Source of the DNA: a bacterium endosymbiont of Escarpia laminata
Lineage (GTDB): Bacteria; Pseudomonadota; Gammaproteobacteria; Chromatiales; Chromatiaceae
Direction: 5' to 3'
Assembly: GCA_003660235.1 (NCBI GenBank)
Contig: QGON01000067.1
Location: 77,501 to 141,500 of the forward strand
DNA: 64,000 nt
Within the stretch, counting starts at the first letter, position 1; each line of letters begins with the position of its first letter. The notes under the pieces are model-generated. The model saw nothing but the letters and a program-made list of their open reading frames with translations. It ran no database searches and was not told where the DNA came from. A program made the translations under genes and the position numbers. This document shows, one piece after another, positions 56,968 to 64,000 of this stretch.

Positions 56968-58206
56968 CTAACCTAGCACTGCGGAGCCCATTTTGAAGAT
57001 CGGCAGGTACATGGCGACCACCAGGCCGCCGACCAGGGTGCCGAGTATGACCATGATCAGTGGTTCGAGCAGGCTGCTCAAGGCGTCGACCGCATTGTCC
57101 ACCTGCTCCTCGAAAAAATCCGCCACCTTGGAGAGCATGTCATCCAGGGAGCCCGACTCCTCGCCGATGGCGACCATCTGGACCACCATATTGGGAAACA
57201 GATGGCGCTGTCTCATCGCCAGTTGCAGAGATTGACCGGTTGCCACGTCTTCCCGCATGCGTAGCACGGCGTCACTGTAGACCACGTTGCCGGTGGCGCC
57301 GGCAACCGACTCCAGGGCCTCTACCAAGGGTACCCCGGCGGTGGACATGGTGGAGAGGGTGCGGGCAAAACGGGCGATAGCCGCCTTGTTCAAGATTGGG
57401 CCGAGAATGGGTAGCTTCAGCAGTATGCGGTCCACCCGCTGACGAAAGGCACGGGAGCGTTTCCAGGCGCCGCCAATCAGATAGCCGGCCAGGATGACCC
57501 CGCCCAGAATGGCCCACCACCAGTTTTGCACTACATGGGCGATGTCGATGACAACCCGGGTGAAGACCGGCAGGTCGGCGCCAAACCCTCTAAACAACTG
57601 CTCAAACTGGGGAATCACGAAGATCATGATGATTGCGGTGACCACGATGGCGACGATGACGACCGCAATCGGGTAGAAGATAGCCTTCTTGATCTTGCCC
57701 TTGATCGACTCGGTCTTCTCCTTGTAGAGCGCAATCTTGTGCAGCATCGTCTCCAACACACCGGCATGTTCACCGGCTTGGACCAAGTTGCAGAAGAGGT
57801 CGTCGAAGTGGAATGGGTGTTTCTTCAGCGCATTCGCCAGTGCGGTGCCACCTTCAACGTCGGCTTTCACCGCCAGGATCAGGTCCTGCATGGAGGGGTT
57901 TTCGTGTCCCCGTCCGATGATTTCGAAGGCCTGTACCATGGGGACGCCGGCGCTCATCATGGTGGCCAGCTGACGGCTGAATATGGCGATATCCGAGCTG
58001 CTTATCTTCTTCTTCCGGACGCTGAACAGGGGGGCGGATTTCTTGCGGATCTTGAGCGGGACAACCCCCTGCCGCCGCAGTTCCGCCCTCACCAGCGCCA
58101 CGTTGGTGGCGCGGGTTTCGCCGGTGATGCGGGCGCCTCGTTTGTCGCTGCCCTCCCAGGCGTAGAGATAGCTCTTGTGTTGCCTTTTTTTCGCTGCACG
58201 CGCCAT
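56968..58206 (-). CDS. pilC: Type IV pilus inner-membrane platform protein
   Basis: 412 aa with two T2SSF domains (~75-200 and ~280-405), each containing a conserved FSRQLATMMSAGVPMVQAFE or FARTLSTMSTAGVPLVEALE segment. Three membrane helices lie near 175-200, 225-245 and 380-400. It links the PilB motor to pilin extraction. It starts 3 nt after pilB. Confidence 0.96.
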   Translation of the reverse strand: MARAAKKRQHKSYLYAWEGSDKRGARITGETRATNVALVRAELRRQGVVPLKIRKKSAPLFSVRKKKISSSDIAIFSRQLATMMSAGVPMVQAFEIIGRGHENPSMQDLILAVKADVEGGTALANALKKHPFHFDDLFCNLVQAGEHAGVLETMLHKIALYKEKTESIKGKIKKAIFYPIAVVIVAIVVTAIIMIFVIPQFEQLFRGFGADLPVFTRVVIDIAHVVQNWWWAILGGVILAGYLIGGAWKRSRAFRQRVDRILLKLPILGPILNKAAIARFARTLSTMSTAGVPLVEALESVAGATGNVVYSDAVLRMREDVATGQSLQLAMRQRHLFPNMVVQMVAIGEESGSLDDMLSKVADFFEEQVDNAVDALSSLLEPLIMVILGTLVGGLVVAMYLPIFKMGSAVLG

Positions 58207-58209
58207 GGA

Positions 58210-59922
58210 TTAGTCCTTGGTTACCCGATTGATCTCGTGGAGACTGGTCATGCCGGATCTGACCTTGCGCAATCCGGACTGGCGCAGGTTGGCAACCCCC
58301 TCCTTATCGGCCAGCTCGGCCAGTTGCAGGGAGGTGCCCCCCTCCATGATCAGTTTGCCCATGTCGTCGGAGATCGGCATAACCTGGAATATACCAACGC
58401 GCCCTTTATAACCGTTGGTACACAGATCACATCCTACGGGTTTGTAGATTGTAAATCCCTCGTCGATCTCCTGCTGGGTGAAACCCTCTTCCAGCATAGC
58501 CCCTGTGGGAAGCTCGTCTGGTGTCTTGCAGTGGTCGCAGAGCCGGCGCGCCAGCCGTTGCGCCAGGATGAGCAGAACCGAGGAGGCGATATTGAAGGGG
58601 GGGATGCCCATGTTGGCCAGGCGGGTAAGGGTCTGTGGGGCATCATTGGTGTGCAGGGTGGAAAGCACCAGATGGCCGGTCTGGGCAGCCTTGACCGCGA
58701 TCTCGGCGGTCTCCAGGTCGCGTATCTCGCCCACCATTATGATGTCCGGATCCTGGCGCAGAAAGGCGCGCAGCGCGGTTGCAAAGGTGAGGCCGGTCTT
58801 GGCGTTCTGGTTGACCTGATTGATGCCTGATACTTGGATCTCCACCGGATCCTCTACGGTGGAGATATTGACTTCCGGCTTGTTTAGCAGGTTCAGGGCG
58901 GTATAGAGTGAGACGGTCTTGCCGCTACCGGTGGGGCCGGTCACCAGGATCATGCCGTAGGGTTTGCCGATGGCGTTGAGAAAGTCTTCGCGTTGCTCCG
59001 GCTCGAAGCCCAATGCCTCGATGCCGAGCCGGGCGCTGGCGGGGTCGAGGATACGCAGTACCACCTTCTCTCCGTAGAGTGTGGGGCAGGTATTGACGCG
59101 AAAGTCGATGGAGCGGTTCTTCGACAGCTTCATCTTGATGCGCCCATCCTGGGGGATACGGCGCTCCGAGATATCCATGCGTGACATGACCTTGACCCGG
59201 CTGGTCAGGCGGTTCGCCAGGTTGGATGGCGGCGATGCGACTTCGCGCAACAGGCCATCCTGGCGATAGCGTATCCGGTATTTTTGGTCGTACGGCTCGA
59301 AATGGATGTCCGAGGCGCCTGCATTGATGGCGTCCAGCATGATCTTGTTGACGTAGCGCACCACCGGGGCTTCGTCGACATCCAGGTCTCCTTCGCCGGC
59401 AGGCTCATCCTCGCCGCTGCTGATGTCCAGGTTGTCGAGATCGGTGTCCAGCAGGTCGTCCATGCTGGTGTCCTGGGCCTCCATCACCTGCTCGATCAGG
59501 CGGGTGAGTTTGTTCTCCTCGACCAGGATCGCCTCGGAAGTGAGCCGGGTGTTGAAGCGGATCTCATCAAGACCCCGATGGTTGGTCGGGTCGGAGACAG
59601 CCAGGAAGAGCCGATTGCCCCGTTTGAACAGTGGCAGCATATGGTGGGTGCGGATCAGCTTTTCATCCACCAGATCCTGCGGCAGGACATCTATATCCAC
59701 CGCGTCGAGGTCGAAGATAGGCACGCCAAAACTGCGGGAGGCGGAGATGGCGATATCGAGGCTGCTGAGCAGCTGATTCTCGACCAGATGGGTGACAAAC
59801 GGGGCACGCTGTTTCAGCGCCTCGGCAAAAGCCGCTTCCGCCCGCTCTTCAGAGATCAGGTCGTCCTGAATGAGACCGCGGGCCATGCCGCTGAGTTTCA
59901 ATTTGGGTTTGGTGGTAGCCAT
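58210..59922 (-). CDS. pilB: Type IV pilus assembly ATPase
   Basis: 570 aa. The N-terminal MshEN-type domain (~25-150) may bind c-di-GMP in relatives. The ATPase core has Walker A LVTGPTGSGKTVSLYTAL, the Asp box and Walker B region (DPDIIMVGEIRDLETAEIA), and the His box (TGHLVLSTLHTNDAPQTL). The tetracysteine zinc element is present (CDHCKTP, CDLC). It powers pilus extension; no pilT is in the window. Confidence 0.97.
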   Translation of the reverse strand: MATTKPKLKLSGMARGLIQDDLISEERAEAAFAEALKQRAPFVTHLVENQLLSSLDIAISASRSFGVPIFDLDAVDIDVLPQDLVDEKLIRTHHMLPLFKRGNRLFLAVSDPTNHRGLDEIRFNTRLTSEAILVEENKLTRLIEQVMEAQDTSMDDLLDTDLDNLDISSGEDEPAGEGDLDVDEAPVVRYVNKIMLDAINAGASDIHFEPYDQKYRIRYRQDGLLREVASPPSNLANRLTSRVKVMSRMDISERRIPQDGRIKMKLSKNRSIDFRVNTCPTLYGEKVVLRILDPASARLGIEALGFEPEQREDFLNAIGKPYGMILVTGPTGSGKTVSLYTALNLLNKPEVNISTVEDPVEIQVSGINQVNQNAKTGLTFATALRAFLRQDPDIIMVGEIRDLETAEIAVKAAQTGHLVLSTLHTNDAPQTLTRLANMGIPPFNIASSVLLILAQRLARRLCDHCKTPDELPTGAMLEEGFTQQEIDEGFTIYKPVGCDLCTNGYKGRVGIFQVMPISDDMGKLIMEGGTSLQLAELADKEGVANLRQSGLRKVRSGMTSLHEINRVTKD

Positions 59923-60126
59923 CCTGTCCTGAGATCGATTCGCTGGGGAATCTTTCTGCCTCTGCCTTGCTGTCTCTGGTTATTATGCGCCGGTATGTTG
60001 CTGCCGGGTCTAGTGGATCAGGCCGGATGCTGCAGGGAAACGAATCACATTTGGATGTGTTGCTTCAAAAACAGTCTGCAAGCAGCTGATCTACTTAAGG
60101 CAATATAGCCTGCAACACCCAAGGGA

Positions 60127-60561
60127 TCAATTGCAGACATAGGTGCCGTTGGTTTGATCGCGGTTGCAGGTGATGGTGGCGGCGGCATCATTCGCATCGG
60201 TTACGGTCAGACTGTAGCCAGTGGCGATTGTACCGGGGGCTGCTGGTACTGCCACCACATAGTTGTAGTTGCCGCCGTCGCCATCGGGCCGCCAGCCCAG
60301 GTTGCCTGCGTCGTCCAGTGTCCTTGTCCCAGCTGCGTCGGCATCCCACTGGCCGGCAACATAGCCGTTGTTATCGAGGAAGAAGTCCTCCAGCGCCAGT
60401 CGCAGGGGTTCAGTGTTCATGCGTACGGTGCCGATACGGGCCTCTGCCACGTAACCCTGATAGGCGGGGAAGGCGATCGCGGAGATGATGGCGATGATGG
60501 CCACGGTGATCATCAGTTCCACCAGAGTGAAACCATAGCTATTGGAGATTCTGTGTTTCAT
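60127..60561 (-). CDS. Type IV pilin with C-terminal cysteine loop
   Basis: 144 aa. Short basic leader ending in YG, then FTLVELMITVAIIAIISAIAFPAYQGYV, the class III signal cleaved by PilD. The C-terminal pair of Cys (TITCNRDQTNGTYVCN) would form the disulfide D-loop of major or PilE-like pilins. It lies after the terminator of the other pilin and may have its own sigma54 promoter. Whether it is the major pilin or a minor one is not clear. Confidence 0.93.
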   Translation of the reverse strand: MKHRISNSYGFTLVELMITVAIIAIISAIAFPAYQGYVAEARIGTVRMNTEPLRLALEDFFLDNNGYVAGQWDADAAGTRTLDDAGNLGWRPDGDGGNYNYVVAVPAAPGTIATGYSLTVTDANDAAATITCNRDQTNGTYVCN

Positions 60562-60579
60562 GTGCCCTGCCCTATATTT

Positions 60580-60594
60580 GCCTCGATCGAGCCA
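60580..60594 (-). promoter_or_regulatory. Possible sigma54 promoter of the second pilin
   Basis: On the minus strand TGGCTCG-ATCG-AGGC matches the GG/GC spacing of sigma54 promoters (-24/-12), but it lies so close to ATG 60561 that the leader would be about 8 nt. Confidence 0.35.
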
Positions 60595-60626
60595 CGCCCA
60601 TTTACGGTTTAGAGCTGCTGGAAGAA

Positions 60627-60667
60627 AAAAGCAAAAAGGAGGAAGTGGTCATTATTCCACTTCCTCC
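60627..60667 (-). terminator. Terminator between the two pilin genes
   Basis: 11-bp perfect stem GGAGGAAGTGG / CCACTTCCTCC with an 8-nt loop and, on the minus strand, a T-rich tail (TTTTTGCTTTTTT). Confidence 0.92.
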
Positions 60668-60705
60668 CATATTGTGCCTGCTACCAGCTGTGTTGGTTAA
60701 CCGAG

Positions 60706-61176
60706 TTAACTGCCATAGTTAACTACGCCGTTGATGTCGATAGTGGCCGTTTGTGCTGCTAATGCGGTGTTCGCGTCATTTGCCGGATCAAAGGCTGGGC
60801 GAGCAATTATAACTGGGTTGCCGTCGGTTCCGTTGCCCGTGACACCAACTTGTCCCGCAAGGGTGCCGGTGGCAGATCCTTCTAAGAATGCTGCGTTGCC
60901 GTCTGGTGCGGTGCCTCCATCAGCGTTGAGGGCAGTGGTCCATAGAGCGGGGGTAATTGTCGGGAAGGTACCTCCACGGGCGATTATAGCCTGACGTCGG
61001 GACATCTCTGCACGAACAAAATTGACGCCCTCCTGATAAGCGGTGTCGACACGGGTTATGTTTGCTTCACTGATGTAACCATTATAAGCCGGAATCGCAA
61101 TAGCGGCCAGGATGGCGATGATCGCGACAACGATCATCAGCTCGATTAAGGTAAAACCTGATTGAAGTTTCTTCAT
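60706..61176 (-). CDS. pilA: Type IV major-pilin-like protein, cysteine-free
   Basis: 156 aa with the classic MKKLQSG leader and [28 protein letters not shown] after the Gly-Phe cleavage site. The C-terminal half has no cysteine, so it lacks the usual D-loop disulfide and is rich in Gly, Thr, Asn and Asp. It is under a good sigma54 promoter (61272-61287) and followed by a strong terminator, so it is probably the highly expressed pilin of this locus. The gene symbol is by position and type. Confidence 0.92.
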   Translation of the reverse strand: MKKLQSGFTLIELMIVVAIIAILAAIAIPAYNGYISEANITRVDTAYQEGVNFVRAEMSRRQAIIARGGTFPTITPALWTTALNADGGTAPDGNAAFLEGSATGTLAGQVGVTGNGTDGNPVIIARPAFDPANDANTALAAQTATIDINGVVNYGS

Positions 61177-61271
61177 TAGTCTCGTGCCTCATGTGCTTGG
61201 TTGGTGCCCGTTGTATCGGTCACTGCGTTTGAAACTTGAATTCGACAATATCGAATTGGTTGCCCTGATAT

Positions 61272-61287
61272 CGCAGGCTTCGTGCCA
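61272..61287 (-). promoter_or_regulatory. Sigma54 promoter of pilA
   Basis: TGGCACG-AAGC-CTGC on the minus strand, close to the consensus TGGCACG-N4-TTGC, about 95 nt before the pilA start. The PilR activator encoded upstream contacts sigma54 (GAFTGA-type loop). Confidence 0.88.
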
Positions 61288-61436
61288 TATACTGCGGAAC
61301 TGCGGCGCATTTTAGCGGAGGGCGGACTAACTATTTGAAATATAACCGTTATTTAAACGATTTATTGTCTGATATTGGTGTTGGAAAGAATTAAATGGCT
61401 AGCAATATCTGTGCCGTCCTGTGCCCTGGGTGTCAG

Positions 61437-61459
61437 AATGTGACAATTTTTGTCACATT
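61437..61459. promoter_or_regulatory. Candidate PilR-binding palindrome
   Basis: AATGTGACA-ATTTT-TGTCACATT, with 9-bp perfect arms; an extra TGTCA lies at 61431. PilR of Pseudomonas binds arrays of (C/G)TGTC upstream of the pilA promoter. The distance here is about 150-190 bp from the -24 element. Confidence 0.6.
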
Positions 61460-61606
61460 TGGGGGCGGTGGGGGACGGGGTTAGATCGTGTTGTGGTTAA
61501 CCTCAGGCGTTAAATGATTATCAGGTTAAAGGTGAAAGGTTAAAGGAGGCCGTGCCAGCGGATAAGTTGAACTTTGTCGTTACCGCCCTTTGTGGTTGAA
61601 AGATGC

Positions 61607-61696
61607 GCAGGCCGGTTCAAGCGTAGCGGAACCGGCAGTCTGGGAAGTACTGCCAAAGCATGGGCGCCCGATCCGCTACGCTTGATCAGGTCTACA
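61607..61696. repeat. Dispersed palindromic repeat, copy B
   Basis: GCAGGCCGGTTCAAGCGTAG ... GATCCGCTACGCTTGATCAGG with a ~45-nt loop; same family as 31035-31125. Confidence 0.82.
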
Positions 61697-61771
61697 GGTT
61701 TGACGCAATATTCAAGCAAATCTTCGATTTGCCAACCTTTCACCTTTCACCTTTAGCCTTTAACCTTCCCT

Positions 61772-63112
61772 TCAATCAATCCCCAGCTTCTCCAGCCGAT
61801 ACCGCAGGGAACGCAGGCTCATGCCGAGTCTCTTTGCTGCGGCGGTGCGATTCCAGTGTGTCTCTTCCAGCGCCTTTACAATTGCCTGGCGTTCGATATC
61901 ACCGAGCATATCGCCCAGGGGCTGATCGGATTTGGTATTTCTGTGATCCAGCGGTGTCTCCGGCAGCAGCAGGTCATTTGCTGTCAGTGTGTTGTTCTCG
62001 CACAGGGTGGTGGCCCGCTCCAGAATGTTCTCCAGTTCCCGCACATTGCCGGGGAATGGGTAGGCCTTGAGCCTGTCGATGGCGCTCTCCAGCAGTCTGG
62101 GCTTTGTGCCCTTGCCGCTGAGCCGTCCAAGGATCTTATCCGCCAGTAGCGGGATATCTTCCGGGCGTTCACGAAGTGGTGGGATGGCCAGTTCGATGAC
62201 GTTGATACGGTAGAAGAGATCCTGGCGGAATTCCCCCTGCTTCACCCGTTCCGCCAGATCTCTGTGGGTGGCGCTGATGATGCGGATATCCACCGGGATC
62301 TCCCGGTGTCCACCAACGGGGCGTACCCGTTTCTCCTGTATGGCGCGCAGTAGTTTGACCTGCATCGAAAGCGGCAGATCGGCCACCTCGTCGAGAAAGA
62401 GGGTGCCACCGTCCGCTACCCGAAACAGTCCTTCATGATCGGTTGTGGCGCCGGTGAAACTCCCTTTGACATGGCCGAACAGTTCGCTCTCCATCAGTTC
62501 ACGGGGAATGGCGCCGCAGTTGACGGCCACGAAATTCTGCTCCGATCTCGGCCCCTGGGCGTGGATCTGGCGGGCTGCCAGCTCCTTGCCGGTTCCCGAC
62601 TCCCCGCTGATGTAGACAGGCGCCTGACTGCGGGCCAGTTTGGCGATCAAATGACGGATGCGATCCATTACCTCAGATGTGCCCAGCAGGGGGCTGGCTG
62701 AGGTGATCTTGCCGACACTCTCTTTCGCGGGTGCAGGATCGGGCCGTTTTAGTTTGAGTGCCTTCTCCACCAGTTTGCGCAGTACTTCCAGATCCACCGG
62801 CTTGGAGACAAAATCGAAGGCCCCGGCTTTGAGAGCCTCCACCGCTGATTCCATGTTGCCGTGGGCGGTGATCATGGCGACCGGTATCTGTGGATAGGTC
62901 TCATTGATGTGTCGTACAAGGTCGATGCCGTTCCCGTCCGGCAGCCGCATATCGCTGAGGCAGAGATCGAAGGTGTTTTGCGTCAGCAGTTCAGCGGCGT
63001 CTCCCAGGGTGAGGGCGGAGCGGGTCTCTATGCCCATACGCATCAGGGTGATCTCCAACAGTTCGCAGATGTCGGGTTCGTCATCCACAATCAGCGCCAA
63101 GGGTTGAGTCAT
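61772..63112 (-). CDS. pilR: Sigma54-dependent response regulator of pilus expression
   Basis: 446 aa. Receiver domain (~1-120) with phospho-acceptor Asp in DLCLSDMRLPDGNG; AAA+ domain (~145-370) with Walker A ISGESGTGKELAA, the sigma54-contact loop as GSFTGA and Walker B GGTLFLDEVADLP; C-terminal Fis-type HTH (ALEETHWNRTAAAKRLGMSLRSLRYRLEKLGID). It overlaps pilS as ATGA. Phosphorylated PilR activates pilA; the sigma54 promoter lies 500 bp away. Confidence 0.95.
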   Translation of the reverse strand: MTQPLALIVDDEPDICELLEITLMRMGIETRSALTLGDAAELLTQNTFDLCLSDMRLPDGNGIDLVRHINETYPQIPVAMITAHGNMESAVEALKAGAFDFVSKPVDLEVLRKLVEKALKLKRPDPAPAKESVGKITSASPLLGTSEVMDRIRHLIAKLARSQAPVYISGESGTGKELAARQIHAQGPRSEQNFVAVNCGAIPRELMESELFGHVKGSFTGATTDHEGLFRVADGGTLFLDEVADLPLSMQVKLLRAIQEKRVRPVGGHREIPVDIRIISATHRDLAERVKQGEFRQDLFYRINVIELAIPPLRERPEDIPLLADKILGRLSGKGTKPRLLESAIDRLKAYPFPGNVRELENILERATTLCENNTLTANDLLLPETPLDHRNTKSDQPLGDMLGDIERQAIVKALEETHWNRTAAAKRLGMSLRSLRYRLEKLGID

Positions 63113-64000
63113 GTCTGCGTGACCTCTTCGGCCGGGTTGTCGAATATAAGACGGAAGCAGCTGCCCCCGGTGGGCCCCGGAATATACTCCAGACGAATTC
63201 GGTTGCCCTCGCTCAGCTCCCTTGCGATATAGAGTCCCAGCCCGGTGCCGCTGTTATGGGTAGTGTAGAAGGGTTCAAAGATCTGCTTCGCCACATCCGG
63301 GGGAATGCCCGGACCATTGTCGATGATATCCACAAAGGGGGTATCCAGTTCCGGCACCCGTCCCCCGACGATGGTGACCTTCAGTGCAGCGGGCTCTTGC
63401 GTGTGTTGCAGGGCGTTATTGCAGAGGTTGGTGACAATCTGTCGCAACTGCTCCGGGTCGGCCTGGATCTGGGTCTCTTGCGGCTCTATCTGCAGACTGA
63501 ATATATCACTGCCGAACCCCTGGTTTCTGATCAGTTCCGCTATGATCTCCTCGAACCAGCTGTGCAGATTGAATCGGGTTCGCTCTCCCGGTTTGTGCCG
63601 GGAGAGTTGCAGAACGTTTTCGATCACCTGATTGACGCGCCCGGAGTTGACCTTGATGATCTCGATCAGGCGCTGGTCGGCTCTATCCAGATTGGGTGAC
63701 TCGCTGAATAGTTGATTGGCGTGGCTGATGGCCCCGAGCGGGTTGCGGATCTCATGCGCAATGCTGGCGGTGAGCCGGCCCAGCGAAGCGAGTTTGAGAT
63801 GCTGCGCCTCCAGCAGAACCCGGGATGTGTCCTCCAGAAACACCAGAACACCACCCAGATTGCCTCTGCCGAGTGCATTGAAACGGGGTCTCAGCTCCTT
63901 CCCCCTTGGAATGGCGCGAAACGGGGGGCAGTCGCAACGGCGGGTGCGTTTCCACTCCACCAGCATCTCAGCCAGTTCGGGTGAGGCGGCTCCCAGGCGG
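63109..64000 (-). CDS. pilS: Sensor histidine kinase of pilus expression, partial
   Basis: The start lies beyond the window; the frame is open to the last base. Seen are the end of a PAS-like domain (NLGGVLVFLEDTSRVLLE), HisKA with the phosphorylated His in ASIAHEIRNPLGAISHANQ, and an HATPase with N box LCNNALQHTQE, G1 VDIIDNGPGIPPDV and G2 NSGTGLGLYIARELSEGN. The membrane part typical of PilS is not included. Confidence 0.93.
   Translation of the reverse strand, partial: RLGAASPELAEMLVEWKRTRRCDCPPFRAIPRGKELRPRFNALGRGNLGGVLVFLEDTSRVLLEAQHLKLASLGRLTASIAHEIRNPLGAISHANQLFSESPNLDRADQRLIEIIKVNSGRVNQVIENVLQLSRHKPGERTRFNLHSWFEEIIAELIRNQGFGSDIFSLQIEPQETQIQADPEQLRQIVTNLCNNALQHTQEPAALKVTIVGGRVPELDTPFVDIIDNGPGIPPDVAKQIFEPFYTTHNSGTGLGLYIARELSEGNRIRLEYIPGPTGGSCFRLIFDNPAEEVTQT

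Larger units (their letters stand above)
61177..61771. other. Regulatory and repeat-rich region between pilR and pilA
   Basis: 595 nt without a gene. It holds the sigma54 promoter, a TGTCA-type palindrome, the repeat copy B, and short GGTTAAAGG-type repeats in opposite orientation on both sides of copy B (61518-61553 and 61734-61770). Confidence 0.8.

Noticed and set aside
61437-61459. CRP-binding site
   Set aside because: TGTGA and TCACA are separated by 9 nt, not the 6 nt required for CRP.

Overview
The window is chromosomal DNA of a gammaproteobacterium. The gene set suggests a Chromatiales-like, probably sulfur-oxidising lineage: a DsrC/TusE-family protein, cytochrome c4 plus a second small c-type cytochrome, a PCu(A)C copper chaperone, LPS heptose/Kdo genes, a PilS/PilR-sigma54 type IV pilus locus, a TPP-controlled thiC, and birA-coaX-SPOR-tRNA-Thr next to an rRNA operon. 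The genus cannot be named from the sequence alone.

Layout. 1-2500: 3' three quarters of a 23S rRNA gene, 5S rRNA and a terminator. 2550-7783: a small membrane protein, an M61 peptidase, birA, coaX, a SPOR-like protein and tRNA-Thr(TGT), with coding overlaps of 4 to 17 nt. 7785-15546: a 7.8-kb island integrated into the 3' end of tRNA-Thr and bounded by 47-bp perfect direct repeats. It carries a Panacea (DUF4065) toxin-antitoxin-like pair, an XRE regulator, a leftward replication-type operon (AlpA-like regulator, HTH protein, DUF3987 protein and hypotheticals) and a tyrosine integrase. It has no packaging, conjugation or known defence genes. 15900-23181: LPS genes (msbA, hldE, waaA) enclosing an FAD oxidoreductase and an aldo/keto reductase, then a pcm-family gene. 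23390-31800: TPP riboswitch-thiC, rhlE, rsuA, rapA, yqhA. 31980-36050: two c-type cytochromes, copper chaperone, GalT/HIT-like phosphorylase, a 78-codon ORF and an EEP-family nuclease/phosphatase. 36240-44720: signalling block with a GGDEF protein, a gene interrupted at a heptamer tandem repeat, an orphan TAXI binding protein and a 1506-aa hybrid kinase with two complete kinase cores. 44928-52058: dsrC-like, lspA, ileS, ribF, murJ (leftward) and rpsT (rightward). 52331-56028: rplU-rpmA-obgE-proB and coaE. 56010-64000: pilD, pilC, pilB, two pilins, pilR and partial pilS.

Most notable points: the integrated island with its TA-like pair and four palindromic operator-like sites; a gene whose reading frame is broken exactly at a (GCGGCAG)3 tract so that losing one unit restores it; a murJ that appears to start at CTG; the double-core phosphorelay kinase beside an orphan TAXI protein; a DsrC paralogue with altered C-terminal cysteine spacing; and several dispersed palindromic repeat families between genes. 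All functional calls come from reading motifs and domain order; no database search was run.
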